A stretch of 8,982 bases of DNA from assembly GCA_900756495.1 (NCBI GenBank), contig CAAEKI010000081.1, forward strand, positions 1-8,982, in the 5' to 3' direction. Made by a program: the position numbers and the translations under genes. The notes below the pieces were generated by a model that ran no database searches, was not told the origin of the DNA, and saw only the letters and a list, made by a program, of their open reading frames with translations. Shown here piece by piece: positions 1 to 5,784 of the stretch. The DNA comes from an uncultured Oscillospiraceae bacterium (GTDB lineage Bacteria > Bacillota > Clostridia > Oscillospirales > Oscillospiraceae). Positions within the stretch are counted from its first letter, which is position 1. The number at the start of each line of letters is the position of its first letter.

Positions 1-107
1 AATTTTTTCGCCGGAATCCTGACGGATTTCAAGGAAAAATTGCGCCGTCCAGCGGTCAAAATACCTGCCGATTGGGCATGTTGACATTTTTCAAACAAGG
101 CCTAATG
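1..107. other. Left-edge non-coding stretch with an imperfect palindrome
   Basis: No gene is recognised downstream of tyrA. Bases 1-41 form an imperfect inverted repeat: an AATTTTTTC...GGAATCC arm (1-19), a TGAC loop, and a GGATTTC...GAAAAATT arm (24-41). A/T-rich tails at both ends make it look like a bidirectional terminator or a small dispersed repeat, but there is no clean U-tract. On the minus strand an ATG at 87 opens a frame of 29 codons that runs off the window edge. It has no convincing Shine-Dalgarno and no recognisable motif, so I do not call it a gene. On the plus strand a frame is open from base 1 to a TGA at 82-84 and could be the tail of something outside the window. Confidence 0.3.
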
Positions 108-968
108 TTAACCCAGCAGGTCGGGCCCCGGCAAATCCATCTGTCTTTTCCGGGCGGCAGACCAGGACAGCTTTTCCGCGAGCTTCTCTGTGTCTCCCGA
201 GGCTAAGACCTCCCGATAGGCGGAAAGATTTTCCTGCAGCCTATCCAGTACCTCCAGAAGGGCGGGGGCATTCATGGAGAAGAGCTCGGTCCACAGCCCT
301 ACATCCAGAGCTGCCACCCGGGTGCAGCCCCGAAAAGAGCTGCCTTCAAAGCCCTTGCACTCAAAAAGTTTGGGGTCATCGCACACGGAGACCGCTATAA
401 CGTGCATCACCTGGCTTGTGTAGGCGATCATGGCGTCATGGGCCTCCGGGGTCGTTTTACAGACATCCTTGCAGCCGATATAGGCTGCGAGGCGCTCCAT
501 CAGCGCCAGATGCTCTGGAGTACTGGTCTCCCGGGGCGTCAGAATCAAGTGCGCATCCCGGAACATCTCGCCAAAAGCGTGTTCGATACCGGAGAACTCC
601 GTACCTGCCATCGGGTGGCAGCCGATAAAGTCCACCGTTTCGGGCAGGACCTCCGCCCCAGCCATAACCGCAGTCTTTACACCGCATACGTCGGTGACAA
701 GTGACCCGGGCTTGAATTGTTCCCTGTGTTCGGCCAAAAAACGGACGATGCCCTGGGGGTGAAGGGCAAGAACCACCACATCCGCCTCCGGGATTACCTT
801 TTCCGCCTCTCCGGTAAGCCGGTCGGCCACTCCGTGCTCTGCGGCGAACCGCAGGGTGGGCTGAGAGACGTCTACGCCTATGATCTCATAGTCCTCAAAC
901 CCTTTCAGGGCAAGCGCCAGGGATCCGCCGATAAGCCCCAGGCCGATAATGACCATACTTTTCTTCAC
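108..968 (-). CDS. tyrA: Prephenate dehydrogenase, tyrosine biosynthesis
   Basis: This 286-residue cytosolic enzyme oxidatively decarboxylates prephenate to 4-hydroxyphenylpyruvate with NAD(P)+, the committed step to tyrosine. Visible features are an N-terminal Rossmann fold with the GLGLIGGS dinucleotide loop (residues 9-16), the family motif GCHPMAGTEFSG (116-127, His118), SQVMH (185-189), and a C-terminal helical domain with the Arg/Trp motif around TRVAALDVGLW (216-226). The length fits a dehydrogenase without the C-terminal ACT domain of longer Firmicute TyrA proteins, and no chorismate mutase is fused. The start is GTG at 968: AGGAGG at 982-977 is 8 nt upstream, whereas the internal ATG (codon 5) would be 20 nt away. 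It follows aroF on the same strand after 84 bp. That gap holds only a short GC hairpin (996-1000 with 1006-1010) and no U-tract, so co-transcription with aroF is likely. Feedback control through a built-in ACT domain is not visible. Confidence 0.95.
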   Translation of the reverse strand: MKKSMVIIGLGLIGGSLALALKGFEDYEIIGVDVSQPTLRFAAEHGVADRLTGEAEKVIPEADVVVLALHPQGIVRFLAEHREQFKPGSLVTDVCGVKTAVMAGAEVLPETVDFIGCHPMAGTEFSGIEHAFGEMFRDAHLILTPRETSTPEHLALMERLAAYIGCKDVCKTTPEAHDAMIAYTSQVMHVIAVSVCDDPKLFECKGFEGSSFRGCTRVAALDVGLWTELFSMNAPALLEVLDRLQENLSAYREVLASGDTEKLAEKLSWSAARKRQMDLPGPDLLG

Positions 969-1052
969 AGCTGTTGCCTCCTAATCTGTGCAGCCGGGCC
1001 CGGGCGGCCCAGCGCCTGTTAATGCCGCCTGCCGCCTACGGGACGCCCATTC

Positions 1053-2069
1053 TCAAATCTCCCGCCCGACACACCGGGCCAGCTGTCCCACGCTCCCCAT
1101 CAGGACCTGGAACTCTTCGGGCGTAATGGATTGTGCGCCGTCACACCACGCGTTGGGAGGATCGTTGTGGACCTCGACAATCAGCCCGTCGGCGCCGGCG
1201 GCAACCGCAGCCATACTCATGCGCTCCACCATCCAGGCCTTTCCACAGGCGTGAGAGGGATCCACCACCACGGGGAGGTGAGAGAGCTGCTTCACTGCCA
1301 GGACGGCGGAGAGATCCAGCGTGTTGCGGGTAAAGGTCTCAAAAGTGCGGATCCCCCGCTCGCACAAAATAACCCTGTCGTTGCCTCCGGCCATAATATA
1401 CTCCGCCGACATCAGCCACTCCTCAATGGTGGACGACAGGCCCCGCTTGAGCAAAATGGGTTTGGTCGTCTTGCCAAGCTGCTTGAGCAAATCAAAATTC
1501 TGCATATTCCGCGCCCCTACCTGGATGACATCCACGCACATTTCGAACATCTCTACATTATCGGTGGACATGATCTCTGTAACGATAGGCAGTCCGGTCG
1601 CCTGCCGCGCCTCCTGCAGCAGCCGGATTCCATCTTGAGCCAGCCCTTGGAAGGAGTATGGAGACGTCCGCGGCTTATAAGCGCCTCCCCGCAGTGCAGC
1701 GGCTCCGGATGCCTTCACCGCCTTGGCAACCCCTACAATCTGGCCCTCGCTCTCCACCGAGCAGGGCCCGGCGATGACTGCCAGTTTCTTTCCTCCCACT
1801 GTGGCGCCGTTTCCCAAGTCGATGACCGTATCGTCGGGATGGTACTTGCGGTTGGCCTTTTTATAAGGTTCAGTAACCCGCATAACCCTGTCAACACCGG
1901 GAAGGAGAGAGACCTTTTCCTGATCGATGCCGGCAGCATTGCCCTCGGCGCCGAGAATCGTGGTCTCTGCTCCCTTGGACACCATCACCTGAACACCGCC
2001 CTCTTCCATGGTGTGAATGGCGGCCTCCAGCTGTTCCTGGGTAAATCCGGGCTTCATAATAACAACCAT
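1053..2069 (-). CDS. aroF: 3-deoxy-7-phosphoheptulonate (DAHP) synthase, type I-beta
   Basis: This 338-residue enzyme condenses phosphoenolpyruvate and erythrose-4-phosphate to DAHP, the first step of the shikimate pathway. The length and much of the remembered sequence match the Thermotoga maritima type I-beta enzyme. An N-terminal ferredoxin-like regulatory domain (about residues 1-75) precedes a (beta/alpha)8 barrel. Barrel motifs are IAGPCSVES (99-107), LRGGAYKPRTSPYSFQGL (126-143), VGARNMQNF (184-192), LLKRG (206-210) and DPSHACG (270-276). Probable metal ligands, by family analogy, are Cys103, His273, Glu299 and Asp310. In the Thermotoga enzyme the N-terminal domain mediates inhibition by tyrosine and, less strongly, phenylalanine; the same is inferred here. 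ATG at 2069 has AAAGGAAG upstream, within a block duplicated at the leader ORF. Upstream lie a Tyr-rich leader peptide and an attenuator, so tyrosine probably controls both synthesis and activity of this enzyme. Confidence 0.96.
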   Translation of the reverse strand: MVVIMKPGFTQEQLEAAIHTMEEGGVQVMVSKGAETTILGAEGNAAGIDQEKVSLLPGVDRVMRVTEPYKKANRKYHPDDTVIDLGNGATVGGKKLAVIAGPCSVESEGQIVGVAKAVKASGAAALRGGAYKPRTSPYSFQGLAQDGIRLLQEARQATGLPIVTEIMSTDNVEMFEMCVDVIQVGARNMQNFDLLKQLGKTTKPILLKRGLSSTIEEWLMSAEYIMAGGNDRVILCERGIRTFETFTRNTLDLSAVLAVKQLSHLPVVVDPSHACGKAWMVERMSMAAVAAGADGLIVEVHNDPPNAWCDGAQSITPEEFQVLMGSVGQLARCVGREI

Positions 2070-2102
2070 TGTGAACGCTTCCTTTCTTGACTTTCAGCAT
2101 AG

Positions 2103-2166
2103 AAAAAACCGCGGCGGCCCACACTGGGCTGCCGCGGTTTCAGACTTTTCCAAAACACCGCTGCAG
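2103..2166 (-). promoter_or_regulatory. Transcription attenuator (antiterminator/terminator) of aroF-tyrA
   Basis: The terminator pairs 2140-2126 (AAACCGCGGCAGCCC) with 2120-2106: 14 pairs, one A-C mismatch, loop AGTGT, U-run at 2108-2103. The antiterminator pairs 2166-2154 (CTGCAGCGGTGTT) with 2140-2129 of the same terminator arm: 11 pairs with one A-G mismatch and one bulged G. The two folds are mutually exclusive. A third hairpin inside the leader ORF (2219-2212 with 2202-2194) would be masked by a ribosome stalled at the Tyr codons. Inferred model: scarce Tyr-tRNA stalls the ribosome on codons 8-18, leaving 2166-2154 free to form the antiterminator. With ample tyrosine the ribosome reaches the stop codon, covers the base of that arm, and the terminator forms. 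Confidence 0.8.
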
Positions 2167-2175
2167 GCAAACCGG

Positions 2176-2256
2176 TTATGGGCACAACATGGGACCGCTG
2201 CCATAAAAATAGGAGCGGTAATACCCATATTCATACCCATTCACGCGGCGCTTCAT
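2176..2256 (-). CDS. Tyrosine-rich leader peptide of the aroF-tyrA operon (26 aa)
   Basis: A 26-codon ORF lies between the aroF promoter and aroF. It begins MKRRVNGYEYGYYRSYFY and ends with a TAA at 2178-2176. Tyr falls at positions 8, 10, 12, 13, 16 and 18, with Phe at 17: six Tyr codons within eleven (8-18). The ATG at 2256 has AGGAAG upstream; the whole block AGTCAAGAAAGGAAGC plus a 7-nt spacer and ATG is repeated exactly at the aroF start, which argues that this ORF is translated. The last Tyr-Phe-Tyr codons (TAT TTT TAT, 2211-2203) form exactly the loop of an RNA hairpin (2219-2212 with 2202-2194). About 10 nt past the stop codon begins an antiterminator arm competing with a terminator. 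The peptide itself probably has no function; its translation would sense charged tRNA-Tyr. I know of no named family for it. Confidence 0.85.
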   Translation of the reverse strand: MKRRVNGYEYGYYRSYFYGSGPMLCP

Positions 2257-2285
2257 CGGACATGCTTCCTTTCTTGACTACCCGC

Positions 2286-2314
2286 ACTTTAACACTTTTA
2301 AGGAGAAAAGTCAA
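2286..2314 (-). promoter_or_regulatory. Sigma-A promoter of the leader ORF-aroF-tyrA operon
   Basis: TTGACT (2314-2309), a 17-nt spacer and TAAAGT (2291-2286) make a good vegetative promoter. Transcription would start near 2279, about 20 nt before the leader ORF, as expected for an attenuator transcript. Its -35 element lies only 8 bp from the -35 element of the divergent Rrf2 promoter. Confidence 0.7.
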
Positions 2315-2322
2315 GCTTTTAT

Positions 2323-2355
2323 TTGAATTTTTCAATCTCCTATGGTATGATAGGA
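2323..2355 (+). promoter_or_regulatory. Promoter of the Rrf2 gene with an overlapping inverted repeat (candidate operator)
   Basis: TTGAAT (2323-2328), 17 nt, then TATGAT (2346-2351) form a good sigma-A promoter. An inverted repeat TCCTAT (2338-2343), 6-nt spacer, ATAGGA (2350-2355) spans the -10 box. Rrf2 regulators are dimers that often repress their own promoter, so this is a plausible autoregulatory site. The operator role is inference; the repeat is seen directly. Confidence 0.6.
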
Positions 2356-2384
2356 TAAATGGAATACAAAGGAGGATTCACTCC

Positions 2385-2828
2385 ATGAAGATTTCCACCA
2401 AGGGACGTTACGCTCTGCGCCTGATGCTGGATCTGGCCCTGAACAGCAATGGTACGGCAGTACCGCTGAAAGAGGTTGCCGAACGCCAGGGGATCTCGGA
2501 TAAATATTTGGAGCAGATCGTCACCCAGCTCTCGCGCGCCAGCTTGGTGCGCAGCGTCCGGGGCGCCGGCGGAGGCTATCTGCTCACACGGAATCCCTCG
2601 GAGTACTCTGTGGGTGAGATTCTGCGAGTGCTGGAGGGAAATCTGGCCCCTGTGAGCTGTGCCGAGGGCACCGGCTGCTGCGACCGGGCCGACCGCTGTG
2701 TCACTGTGGAGGTATGGCGGGAGATTCAGGCCGCCGTCTCCCAAGTTGTAGACAGCATGACCCTGGCCGATCTGGTACGCCGTTATCATGAGAAGTGCTC
2801 CCAAGAAAGTCCCTGTGCGGAGGGTTAG
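2385..2828 (+). CDS. Rrf2-family transcriptional regulator, IscR/CymR-like
   Basis: This 147-residue winged-helix protein has the Rrf2 N-terminus MKISTKGRYALRLMLDLA, a helix-turn-helix segment (about 25-60, ISDKYLEQIV at 37-46 with Glu43) and the wing GAGGGYLL (60-67). Cys92, Cys98, Cys99 and Cys105 sit where E. coli IscR has its [2Fe-2S] ligands Cys92, Cys98 and Cys104. The His of IscR (107) aligns with Val108, so the fourth ligand would differ. Two further Cys (138, 144) lie in the C-terminal tail. The start is ATG at 2385, with AAAGGAGG at 2368-2375; the frame extends upstream but has no RBS there and would cross the promoter. Nearby cysK, nifS, nifU and met genes make a role in cysteine or Fe-S control likely, in the manner of CymR or IscR. 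Which genes it binds cannot be read from the sequence. It converges with the next gene, and the two stop codons overlap within 4 bp. Confidence 0.92.
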   Translation: MKISTKGRYALRLMLDLALNSNGTAVPLKEVAERQGISDKYLEQIVTQLSRASLVRSVRGAGGGYLLTRNPSEYSVGEILRVLEGNLAPVSCAEGTGCCDRADRCVTVEVWREIQAAVSQVVDSMTLADLVRRYHEKCSQESPCAEG

Positions 2829-3598
2829 AAGAAAAATTCCGGCTCTTTTCTGACCTTATACAGCAGACCAAAGCCCTCTTTGGCCGCCGTATAGACGGGC
2901 CCCCGGAACGCCCTGGCCCCGGTTGGGCAGACGCGGATACACGCCCCGCAGGGAATGCACCGCTCCTTATCCGTCTCCCGCGGCCGTGCGGGGTCGATGG
3001 CCCCTGCAGGACAAATGCGCGAGCAGGCCCCACAGCCGGTACATCGCTCACTCCCCACAGGATAAAAGGACACATTGGCAGGCTTGCGGTAGGGAAATGT
3101 TCCCTTTACCGCAGGCCTTGTTTTCGTTCCCGCAGAGGTCTCCAGCTTCTGCACGCAGGACCGTGCGAAGTCGTCCAGCTTGGCCAGATCTGCCTCGTCC
3201 GGCCGCCCTGCGGCCGTATTTGGAAAAATAGAGTGCTGCCCCACGGCCGCTCCGGCGGCGACAATCCAAAAGCCGTTCCCCTCTAAAATATCGCAGAGCT
3301 CCAGCAGGGCGTCCTCATACTCCCGGTTTCCATAGACCGCCAGGGCCACGGCGGGAGTATCGTTTCCCTTCAGCATGGAGAATCGCTGTGCGGCAATTGC
3401 AGGCAGGCGCCCGGCATAGACGGGAGCGCCCGCCACCAAAAGGGCACCCGCAGGAAGGGAAACCTCGCCCTCCGGCGGGTGCTCCAGCAGATCACAGTGC
3501 CCGCCAATTTCTCCCAGTCCTGCGGAGACCCGCTCCACCACGGTTCGGGTCGTTCCGGCCGGGCTGAACCAAGCCGGATAAACAGTGCGGCAGCGCAT
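2825..3598 (-). CDS. EFR1-type flavodoxin-like/ferredoxin fusion protein
   Basis: This 257-residue cytosolic protein has an N-terminal flavodoxin-like region (about 1-150) with a phosphate-loop-like SPAGTTR at 12-18 and APVYAGRLP at 58-66. A C-terminal bacterial ferredoxin domain carries two complete 4Fe-4S motifs: CTGCGACSRICP (Cys186, 189, 192, 196) and CIPCGACIRVCP (Cys214, 217, 220, 224). It matches the clostridial family named EFR1 family ferrodoxin. An electron-transfer role is expected; the partner and substrate are unknown. ATG at 3598 is chosen because AGGAGG (3611-3606) is 7 nt upstream; a TTG directly before it (3601) is only 4 nt away. The gene follows cysK on the same strand but is separated by a strong inverted repeat and possibly has its own promoter. 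The 3' ends of this gene and of the Rrf2 gene overlap, so no terminator lies between them. Confidence 0.88.
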   Translation of the reverse strand: MRCRTVYPAWFSPAGTTRTVVERVSAGLGEIGGHCDLLEHPPEGEVSLPAGALLVAGAPVYAGRLPAIAAQRFSMLKGNDTPAVALAVYGNREYEDALLELCDILEGNGFWIVAAGAAVGQHSIFPNTAAGRPDEADLAKLDDFARSCVQKLETSAGTKTRPAVKGTFPYRKPANVSFYPVGSERCTGCGACSRICPAGAIDPARPRETDKERCIPCGACIRVCPTGARAFRGPVYTAAKEGFGLLYKVRKEPEFFF

Positions 3599-3635
3599 CA
3601 AAATTCCTCCTCTTCTTAGCTATGTTTATAAATGT

Positions 3636-3664
3636 ATGATGCGCTGCGGCGGGAGATTTGTCAA
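3636..3664 (-). promoter_or_regulatory. Possible promoter of the flavodoxin/ferredoxin gene
   Basis: A perfect -35 hexamer TTGACA (3664-3659) is followed after 17 nt by CATCAT (3641-3636), a weak -10. TATAAA at 3630-3625 lies too far away for this -35. The -35 is seen clearly; the -10 assignment is uncertain. Confidence 0.35.
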
Positions 3665-3720
3665 GGGGCCCGCAGGCAGTCTCCCATTTCCGGCGGCGCA
3701 CGGCTGCAAAAAGATAGGTA

Positions 3721-3764
3721 CGCCCCGGAGTGAGATACGCTTACCCGCATCTCACTCCGGGGCG
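3721..3764 (-). terminator. Strong inverted repeat after cysK, probable terminator
   Basis: Two 16-bp arms match perfectly: CGCCCCGGAGTGAGAT at 3721-3736, and its complement at 3749-3764. Three more pairs inside (one G-U) leave a 6-nt loop. It starts 20 bp past the cysK stop. On the minus strand the T-rich run (TCTTTTT, about 3714-3708) begins several nt after the stem rather than at once, so termination is likely but not textbook. Confidence 0.6.
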
Positions 3765-3784
3765 CATTTATGTTTCTTCTGTGC

Positions 3785-4696
3785 TTAAAAGACGCCGGCC
3801 GAGAGATATCGCTCCCCGCTGTCCGGAAAAACCGCCACAATGGTCTTTGCCCCATATGTGTCCCGCCGCGCCAGCGCAGCCGCAGCCCAGGCCGCCGCGC
3901 CGGAAGAGATGCCTGCTAAAAGGCCCTCAGTCCGCACCAGGTCCCGGCATGCGGCACAGGCATCGTCGCTCCTGACAGGGAGCACCTCGTCCACCAGGGA
4001 GCGGTCCAGTACGCCGGGAATAAAGTTGGCGCCTATGCCCTGGATTTTATGTACGCCCGGCCTCCCCCCGGACAGGACGGGGGATTCGGCGGGCTCAATT
4101 GCCACCACCAAAAGCCGGGGATTGCGCTCCTTCAGATAGCGCCCTGCGCCGGTCAGGGTGCCGCCGGAACCCACCCCGGCCACTAACACATCCACGGCTC
4201 CGCCGGTAGCCTGCCAGATTTCCGGCCCCGTGGTCTCATAGTGGGCCCTGGCGTTGGCGGGGTTATTGAACTGGTCTGCCATCCATGCCCCGGGCGTCTC
4301 CCGCAAAATTTCTTCCGCCTTCTCAACAGACCCGGACATTCCTCGGGCGCCGTCGGTAAGCACCAGCTCGGCTCCCAGCGCAGACAGCAGATTCCGCCGC
4401 TCCATGCTCATGGTCTCGGGCATGGTCAGGATTACCCGATAGCCGCGGAGCGCCCCCAGATAGGCCAGGCCTACGCCGGTGTTTCCGCTGGTGGGCTCCA
4501 CAATGACGGATCCGGGCTTCAGCAGGCCCCGCTCCTCTGCATCCCGAATCATATACCACGCCGCCCGGTCTTTGGCGGAGGAGAGTGGGTTGAAACTCTC
4601 CAGCTTGGCCAGTATCCTGGTCCCGGGCGCATAGCGCTCCAGGGCCAGCAGCGGAGTTCCGCCGATGAGATCCGACAGGGAATGGGCGATTTGCAT
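3785..4696 (-). CDS. cysK: Cysteine synthase A (O-acetylserine sulfhydrylase)
   Basis: This 303-residue PLP enzyme makes cysteine from O-acetylserine and sulfide. Motifs are IGGTPL (11-16), FNPLSSAKDRAA (35-46) with the Schiff-base Lys42, the substrate loop PTSGNTG (68-74), the PLP-phosphate loop GVGSGGT (174-180), ISSGAA (263-268) and PDSGERYLS (291-299). SSAKDR replaces the commoner SVKDR. The length is typical for CysK or CysM; nothing suggests the extra regulatory domain of cystathionine beta-synthase. ATG at 4696 has AGGAGG (4709-4704) 7 nt upstream. It lies 68 bp after metQ on the same strand, with a 12-bp hairpin lacking a U-tract between them. Part of its transcription may therefore come through metQ and depend on the Met T-box; no separate promoter is evident in the short gap. 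Confidence 0.95.
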   Translation of the reverse strand: MQIAHSLSDLIGGTPLLALERYAPGTRILAKLESFNPLSSAKDRAAWYMIRDAEERGLLKPGSVIVEPTSGNTGVGLAYLGALRGYRVILTMPETMSMERRNLLSALGAELVLTDGARGMSGSVEKAEEILRETPGAWMADQFNNPANARAHYETTGPEIWQATGGAVDVLVAGVGSGGTLTGAGRYLKERNPRLLVVAIEPAESPVLSGGRPGVHKIQGIGANFIPGVLDRSLVDEVLPVRSDDACAACRDLVRTEGLLAGISSGAAAWAAAALARRDTYGAKTIVAVFPDSGERYLSAGVF

Positions 4697-4723
4697 GACA
4701 GCTCCTCCTTACCATACATATGG

Positions 4724-4751
4724 GGAACGCCCCGGAAAACCGGGGCGTTCC
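4724..4751 (-). repeat. Intercistronic hairpin between metQ and cysK
   Basis: GGAACGCCCCGG (4724-4735), loop AAAA (4736-4739), CCGGGGCGTTCC (4740-4751) form a perfect 12-bp stem. Read on the minus strand it is followed by CCATATGTATGG, not a U-run, so it does not look like an efficient terminator. It may protect the metQ 3' end or lower read-through into cysK. Confidence 0.7.
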
Positions 4752-4764
4752 TTGGGGTCTGGCC

Positions 4765-5664
4765 TTAGAACACAGGGACGACAGCGCCCTCGTAAGTGGT
4801 TTCAATATAGTCCTTGACCTCCTGGCTCTGGAGCGCCTCCACCAGGGCCTGGATGGCGGGATCGCTCTCCCGGCCCTCCTTGACGGTCAGTACATTGACA
4901 TAGGCGGTGGCCGCCTCGCCGTCGGCGGCCTCCACTGCCAAGGCGTCGGCCACCTTCAGGCCGGCGTCAATGGCGTAGTTGCCGTTGATGACCGCCATGT
5001 CCACATCGGCCAGACGGACGGGCAGCTGGCTGGCCTCCAGCTCCACAATATCCAGGTTCTTGGGGTTCTCAGCAATGTCGGCCTTGGTGGCGGTGATGCC
5101 GGCGCCCTCCTTCAGGGTAATCAGCCCCTCCTGCTGGAGAAGCAGCAGGGCCCGCGCCTCATTGGTGGTGTCGTTGGGCACGGCAATCTGAGCGCCGTCA
5201 GCCAGCGCGTCCAGACTGGCGGTCTTGCCTGCATACAGCCCAAAGGGCTCATAGTGGATCTCGGCGGCGCTCACCAGGTGGGTTCCATCGCTGGCATTAA
5301 ACTCATTCATATAGGTAATGTGCTGAAAATAGTTGGCGTCCAGGGAGCCGTCTTCCACGGCGGTGTTGGGCTGGATATAGTCGTTGAAGACTACGATATC
5401 CAGAGTAATGCCCTGCTGGGCCAGAATCTCCTTGACCACCTCCAGGATCTCAGCGTGGGGAGCGGGGGTGGCCCCCACCTTCAGGGTAGTAGTACCCTCA
5501 GGTGTGGCGCTCTCTGTGGTGACAGGGGCAGTACTCTCAGGGGCTGGTGTCTCGCTATTGGGCGCAGGGGTGGAGGCAGCGCCGGTGTTGGTTCCGCCGG
5601 AGCAGCCGGCCAGCAGCGCGCAGGCCAGAGCGCCGGACAGGAGCAGTGTGGCAAGCTTCTTCAT
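4765..5664 (-). CDS. metQ: Methionine ABC transporter substrate-binding lipoprotein
   Basis: This 299-residue NlpA/MetQ lipoprotein delivers methionine to MetNI at the outer face of the membrane. The lipoprotein signal is MKK, a hydrophobic stretch (4-17) and lipobox LLAGC with Cys21 as the acylated residue. A Ser/Thr/Pro/Ala-rich linker (about 22-59) tethers the binding domain (60-299). Family motifs are NYFQHITYMN (111-120), GLYAGK (142-147), VPNDTTNEARAL (162-173) and AVINGNYA (224-231), the last holding the conserved Asn of the ligand site. ATG at 5664 has AAAGGAG 9 nt upstream. It is separated from metI by a terminator, its own promoter and a Met T-box, so its expression is controlled apart from the ATPase and permease. 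Ligand specificity is inferred from the family and the T-box specifier. Confidence 0.95.
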   Translation of the reverse strand: MKKLATLLLSGALACALLAGCSGGTNTGAASTPAPNSETPAPESTAPVTTESATPEGTTTLKVGATPAPHAEILEVVKEILAQQGITLDIVVFNDYIQPNTAVEDGSLDANYFQHITYMNEFNASDGTHLVSAAEIHYEPFGLYAGKTASLDALADGAQIAVPNDTTNEARALLLLQQEGLITLKEGAGITATKADIAENPKNLDIVELEASQLPVRLADVDMAVINGNYAIDAGLKVADALAVEAADGEAATAYVNVLTVKEGRESDPAIQALVEALQSQEVKDYIETTYEGAVVPVF

Positions 5665-5748
5665 GTTTCATTTCTCCTTTTGATCAGGTATTCCGCGAAA
5701 ACAGGGGGCATCACTGACGGGAAGAGCATCGGGACAATCTCGACAAAC

Positions 5749-5784
5749 AAAAAACGCCCTCAATGCTGCCATGCATCAAGGACG
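5749..5784 (-). terminator. Intrinsic terminator of the metQ T-box
   Basis: CGTCCTTGATGC (5784-5773) pairs with GCATTGAGGGCG (5766-5755) over 12 positions, including three G-U pairs. The loop is ATGGCA and six U follow. The 5' arm overlaps the antiterminator sequence CGTCCTT, the classic competition of T-box switches. Confidence 0.9.

Larger units (their letters stand above)
2077..2279 (-). repeat. 16-bp direct repeat carrying the Shine-Dalgarno of leader ORF and aroF
   Basis: AGTCAAGAAAGGAAGC occurs exactly twice on the minus strand, at 2279-2264 and 2092-2077. Each copy is followed by 7 nt and then ATG, the first opening the leader ORF (2256) and the second aroF (2069). The homology ends with the block. 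It fixes both starts and suggests that the leader ORF arose by duplication of the aroF initiation region, or that matched initiation rates are selected. Confidence 0.9.

Noticed and set aside
996..1010. GC hairpin between aroF and tyrA as a terminator
   Set aside because: Only five pairs and no U-tract on the transcribed strand; more likely incidental within one operon.
1131..2090. 319-codon open frame on the plus strand opposite aroF
   Set aside because: It is antisense to a clear DAHP synthase, has no family motifs and no supporting start signal; long antisense frames are common in GC-rich genes.
2101..2240. Third leader frame with Met/Ala/Cys-rich translation reading through the attenuator
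   Set aside because: No ribosome site, and it would translate through the terminator stem; no amino-acid run tied to the pathway.
2231..2263. Alternative leader ORF of 10 codons with one Trp
   Set aside because: Its ATG is only about 3 nt from the Shine-Dalgarno, and it holds a single Trp codon; the frame starting at 2256 has proper spacing and the Tyr run.
2178..2384. Upstream extension of the Rrf2 gene
   Set aside because: It would run through the promoter and has no ribosome site, while ATG at 2385 has AAAGGAGG and begins the conserved family N-terminus.
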